A DNA stretch of 64,000 nt from contig CAZUGQ010000005.1 in assembly GCA_964620125.1 (NCBI GenBank), forward strand, positions 66,001-130,000. The letters are read 5' to 3'. The stretch's first letter is position 1, and each line of letters opens with the position of its first letter. The notes under the pieces are model-generated. The model did no database searches, was not told the DNA's origin, and was given only the letters and a program-made list of their open reading frames with translations. Source of the DNA: OLB6 sp964620125. Lineage in GTDB: Bacteria; Bacteroidota; Ignavibacteria; Kapaibacteriales; Kapaibacteriaceae. Positions 62,607 to 64,000 of this stretch are shown piece after piece. The translations under genes and the position numbers were made by a program.

Positions 62607-63854
62607 CTATCCCTCAAAAATCTTGAAGCACAATGTGGCATTGTGTCCTCCGAATCCGAAGGTGTTGCTGAGTGCTGCCCGGATGGGTCTGCTCTTCGGA
62701 GTGTTCGGCACATAATCCAGATCACATTCGGGGTCGGCCTCAATCTGGTTAATCGTAGGCGGAGCAACCTGGTGATGGAGTGCAAGTGTTGTAGCAATGG
62801 CTTCAATGGCACCTGCAGCACCGAGCAGGTGGCCAGTCATGGACTTTGTTGACGACACGCTAAGCTGGTGAGCATGGTCTTCAAACACCGTCTTTATAGC
62901 TGCCGTTTCACTCTTGTCGTTGTACGGTGTGGATGTACCATGCGCATTGATGTAGTCAATATCCGCGGGTTGCAAGCCTGCATCTTGAATGGCAAGCTTC
63001 ATAGAGCGTACAGCTCCTTCTCCACCGGGAGCAGGCTGCGTGATGTGGAAGGCATCATCTGTTAAACCGATACCAACAATCTCGGCATAGATGCGCGCGC
63101 CTCTGTTCAACGCGTGATCAAGCGTTTCGAGCACCAAAATGCCGCCACCCTCGCCCATCACAAAACCATCACGGCCAGCGTCGAATGGGCGACTGGCTGT
63201 AAGTGGGTCATCATTGCGGGTTGATAGAGCCTTCATGGAATTGAAGCCGCCAATACCCATCGGGCATACCACGGCTTCAGAGCCCCCTGCCAACATTACA
63301 TCCGCCATCCCTCGCTGCATGAGCATGAAGGCGTCGGCAATGGCATGCGACGATGTAGCACAGGCCGAAACGGTTGCGTAGTTGGGTCCCTTAAGACCAT
63401 ACCGAATCGCAATATGCCCTGCAGCAATATCCGATATGAGCATCGGCACAAAGAACGGTGAGATTCTGTCCGGCTTCCCACCACGATCGTATAGATTCTG
63501 CTGCTGATGATGATACGTCCACATGCCACCAATGCCGGAACCGAACACAACGCCAGACCTTTCCAGGTCCATCTTTTCAACGTCCAGTCCGCTGTCTTCC
63601 ATAGCCATAACAGCGGCCGACATGGCAAACTGGGTGAAAAGATCCATTCTCTGCACCTCCTTGCGGTTCACATGCAGCAACGGATCGTACTCCTTTACCT
63701 CGCACGCAAAGCGGGTGTCGAAGTCGGTCGCATCAAATCTGGTGATGGCAGCAGCACCACTTTTGCCAAGCATCATACCGTTCCAGAAATCCGCAACCGT
63801 GTTGCCGATTGGAGTAACGGCTCCGAGGCCAGTGATGACTACGCGCGGGCGCAT
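62607..63854 (-). CDS. fabF: Beta-ketoacyl-ACP synthase II
   Basis: This is the condensing enzyme of fatty-acid elongation, 415 residues from the ATG at 63852-63854 (a TTG at 63872 is in frame but not family-like). It starts RPRVVITGLGAVTPIGN. The catalytic Cys is in VSACATSSHAIADA and the two histidines in INAHGTSTPYND and KSMTGHLLGAAGAIEA. GGGHNATL-type glycine loop FGFGGHNATL ends the protein. It lies 24 bp after the acpP stop. One octamer is inside. Confidence 0.97.
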   Translation of the reverse strand: MRPRVVITGLGAVTPIGNTVADFWNGMMLGKSGAAAITRFDATDFDTRFACEVKEYDPLLHVNRKEVQRMDLFTQFAMSAAVMAMEDSGLDVEKMDLERSGVVFGSGIGGMWTYHHQQQNLYDRGGKPDRISPFFVPMLISDIAAGHIAIRYGLKGPNYATVSACATSSHAIADAFMLMQRGMADVMLAGGSEAVVCPMGIGGFNSMKALSTRNDDPLTASRPFDAGRDGFVMGEGGGILVLETLDHALNRGARIYAEIVGIGLTDDAFHITQPAPGGEGAVRSMKLAIQDAGLQPADIDYINAHGTSTPYNDKSETAAIKTVFEDHAHQLSVSSTKSMTGHLLGAAGAIEAIATTLALHHQVAPPTINQIEADPECDLDYVPNTPKSRPIRAALSNTFGFGGHNATLCFKIFEG

Positions 63855-63878
63855 AGGTAGAGGAGCTGACAAAACCGG

Positions 63879-64000
63879 TCAGGCCTTCTTGGATTCGATG
63901 TAGGAAATCGCGTCGCCTACAGTCAAAATCTTCTCGGCGTCGCTATCATCAATGGTTAGTTCGAACACCTTCTCGAACTCCATGATGAGCTCTACGGTAT
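63879..64000 (-). CDS. acpP: Acyl carrier protein, C-terminal part (runs off window)
   Basis: The last ~40 residues of ACP are readable: TVELIMEFEKVFELTIDD, SDAEKILTVGDAISYI, ESKKA. The phosphopantetheine serine (DSL motif) lies beyond the window edge. The sequence and its position before fabF make the call firm. Confidence 0.93.
   Translation of the reverse strand, partial: TVELIMEFEKVFELTIDDSDAEKILTVGDAISYIESKKA

Overview
The window is a compact bacterial chromosome segment (roughly 50-53% GC by eye). It has no phage, transposase, integrase or CRISPR. Several signals point to the Bacteroidota/Chlorobi side of the FCB group, and a Kapabacteria- or Ignavibacteria-like organism is my best guess (inference only): a secreted protein with a type IX secretion C-terminal domain, exact matches to the Bacteroidota -7 promoter box (TAnnTTTG), a BshA bacillithiol enzyme, and a Chlorobium-like tmRNA tag. 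Two runs of N (56549-56563 and 61660-61713) show that this is a scaffolded assembly.

Layout. 1-11 kb: 5' part of uvrA (-), rpmB with a terminator, TPR proteins, a HicB-like small protein, a CPBP protease, a T9SS cargo protein, methylmalonyl-CoA mutase, Ppx/GppA and a secreted unknown. 11-24 kb: fused 2-oxoglutarate decarboxylase/dehydrogenase (kgd type), pgeF, a ComEC-like protein, recA, a recX fusion, a GH57 protein, tRNA-Gly(CCC), tmRNA, ispH and cmk. 24-36 kb: phnC-phnE, a desaturase, a small PHA-type protein, dnaE, a NupC transporter, an ECF sigma/anti-sigma/periplasmic helical protein cluster, a MATE exporter and a glycosyltransferase. 36-50 kb: D-lactate dehydrogenase, an acyl-CoA carboxylase beta subunit, secG, a TPR protein, a TraB/GumN protein and a five-gene Yej-like oligopeptide ABC operon. 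49-64 kb: flavin reductase, biotin carrier protein, a propeller protein, folate cyclo-ligase, an EamA exporter, an M20 dipeptidase, a cyclic-nucleotide-type sensor, a broken MBL hydrolase, bshA, an IMPACT protein, a giant peptidase-propeller-barrel protein, rnc, fabF and the 3' end of acpP.

How the genes fit together. Methylmalonyl-CoA mutase, the carboxyltransferase and the biotin carrier are parts of a propionyl-CoA/methylmalonyl-CoA route, although they are scattered and the biotin carboxylase is not in the window. Kgd joins this at succinyl-CoA. DNA repair, replication and uptake genes (uvrA, recA, recX, dnaE, comEC) lie within 30 kb. Convergent genes usually abut or overlap, leaving almost no terminator space.

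Three signals are not explained by the genes. (1) A non-palindromic octamer, AGCCCCCT/AGGGGGCT, occurs 25 times by my count, in all reading frames, where about two are expected. (2) Exact Bacteroidota -7 boxes sit only 3-6 nt upstream of six start codons, which implies leaderless mRNAs. (3) A small family of extragenic GTGCCGGG palindromes occurs at two intergenic sites.
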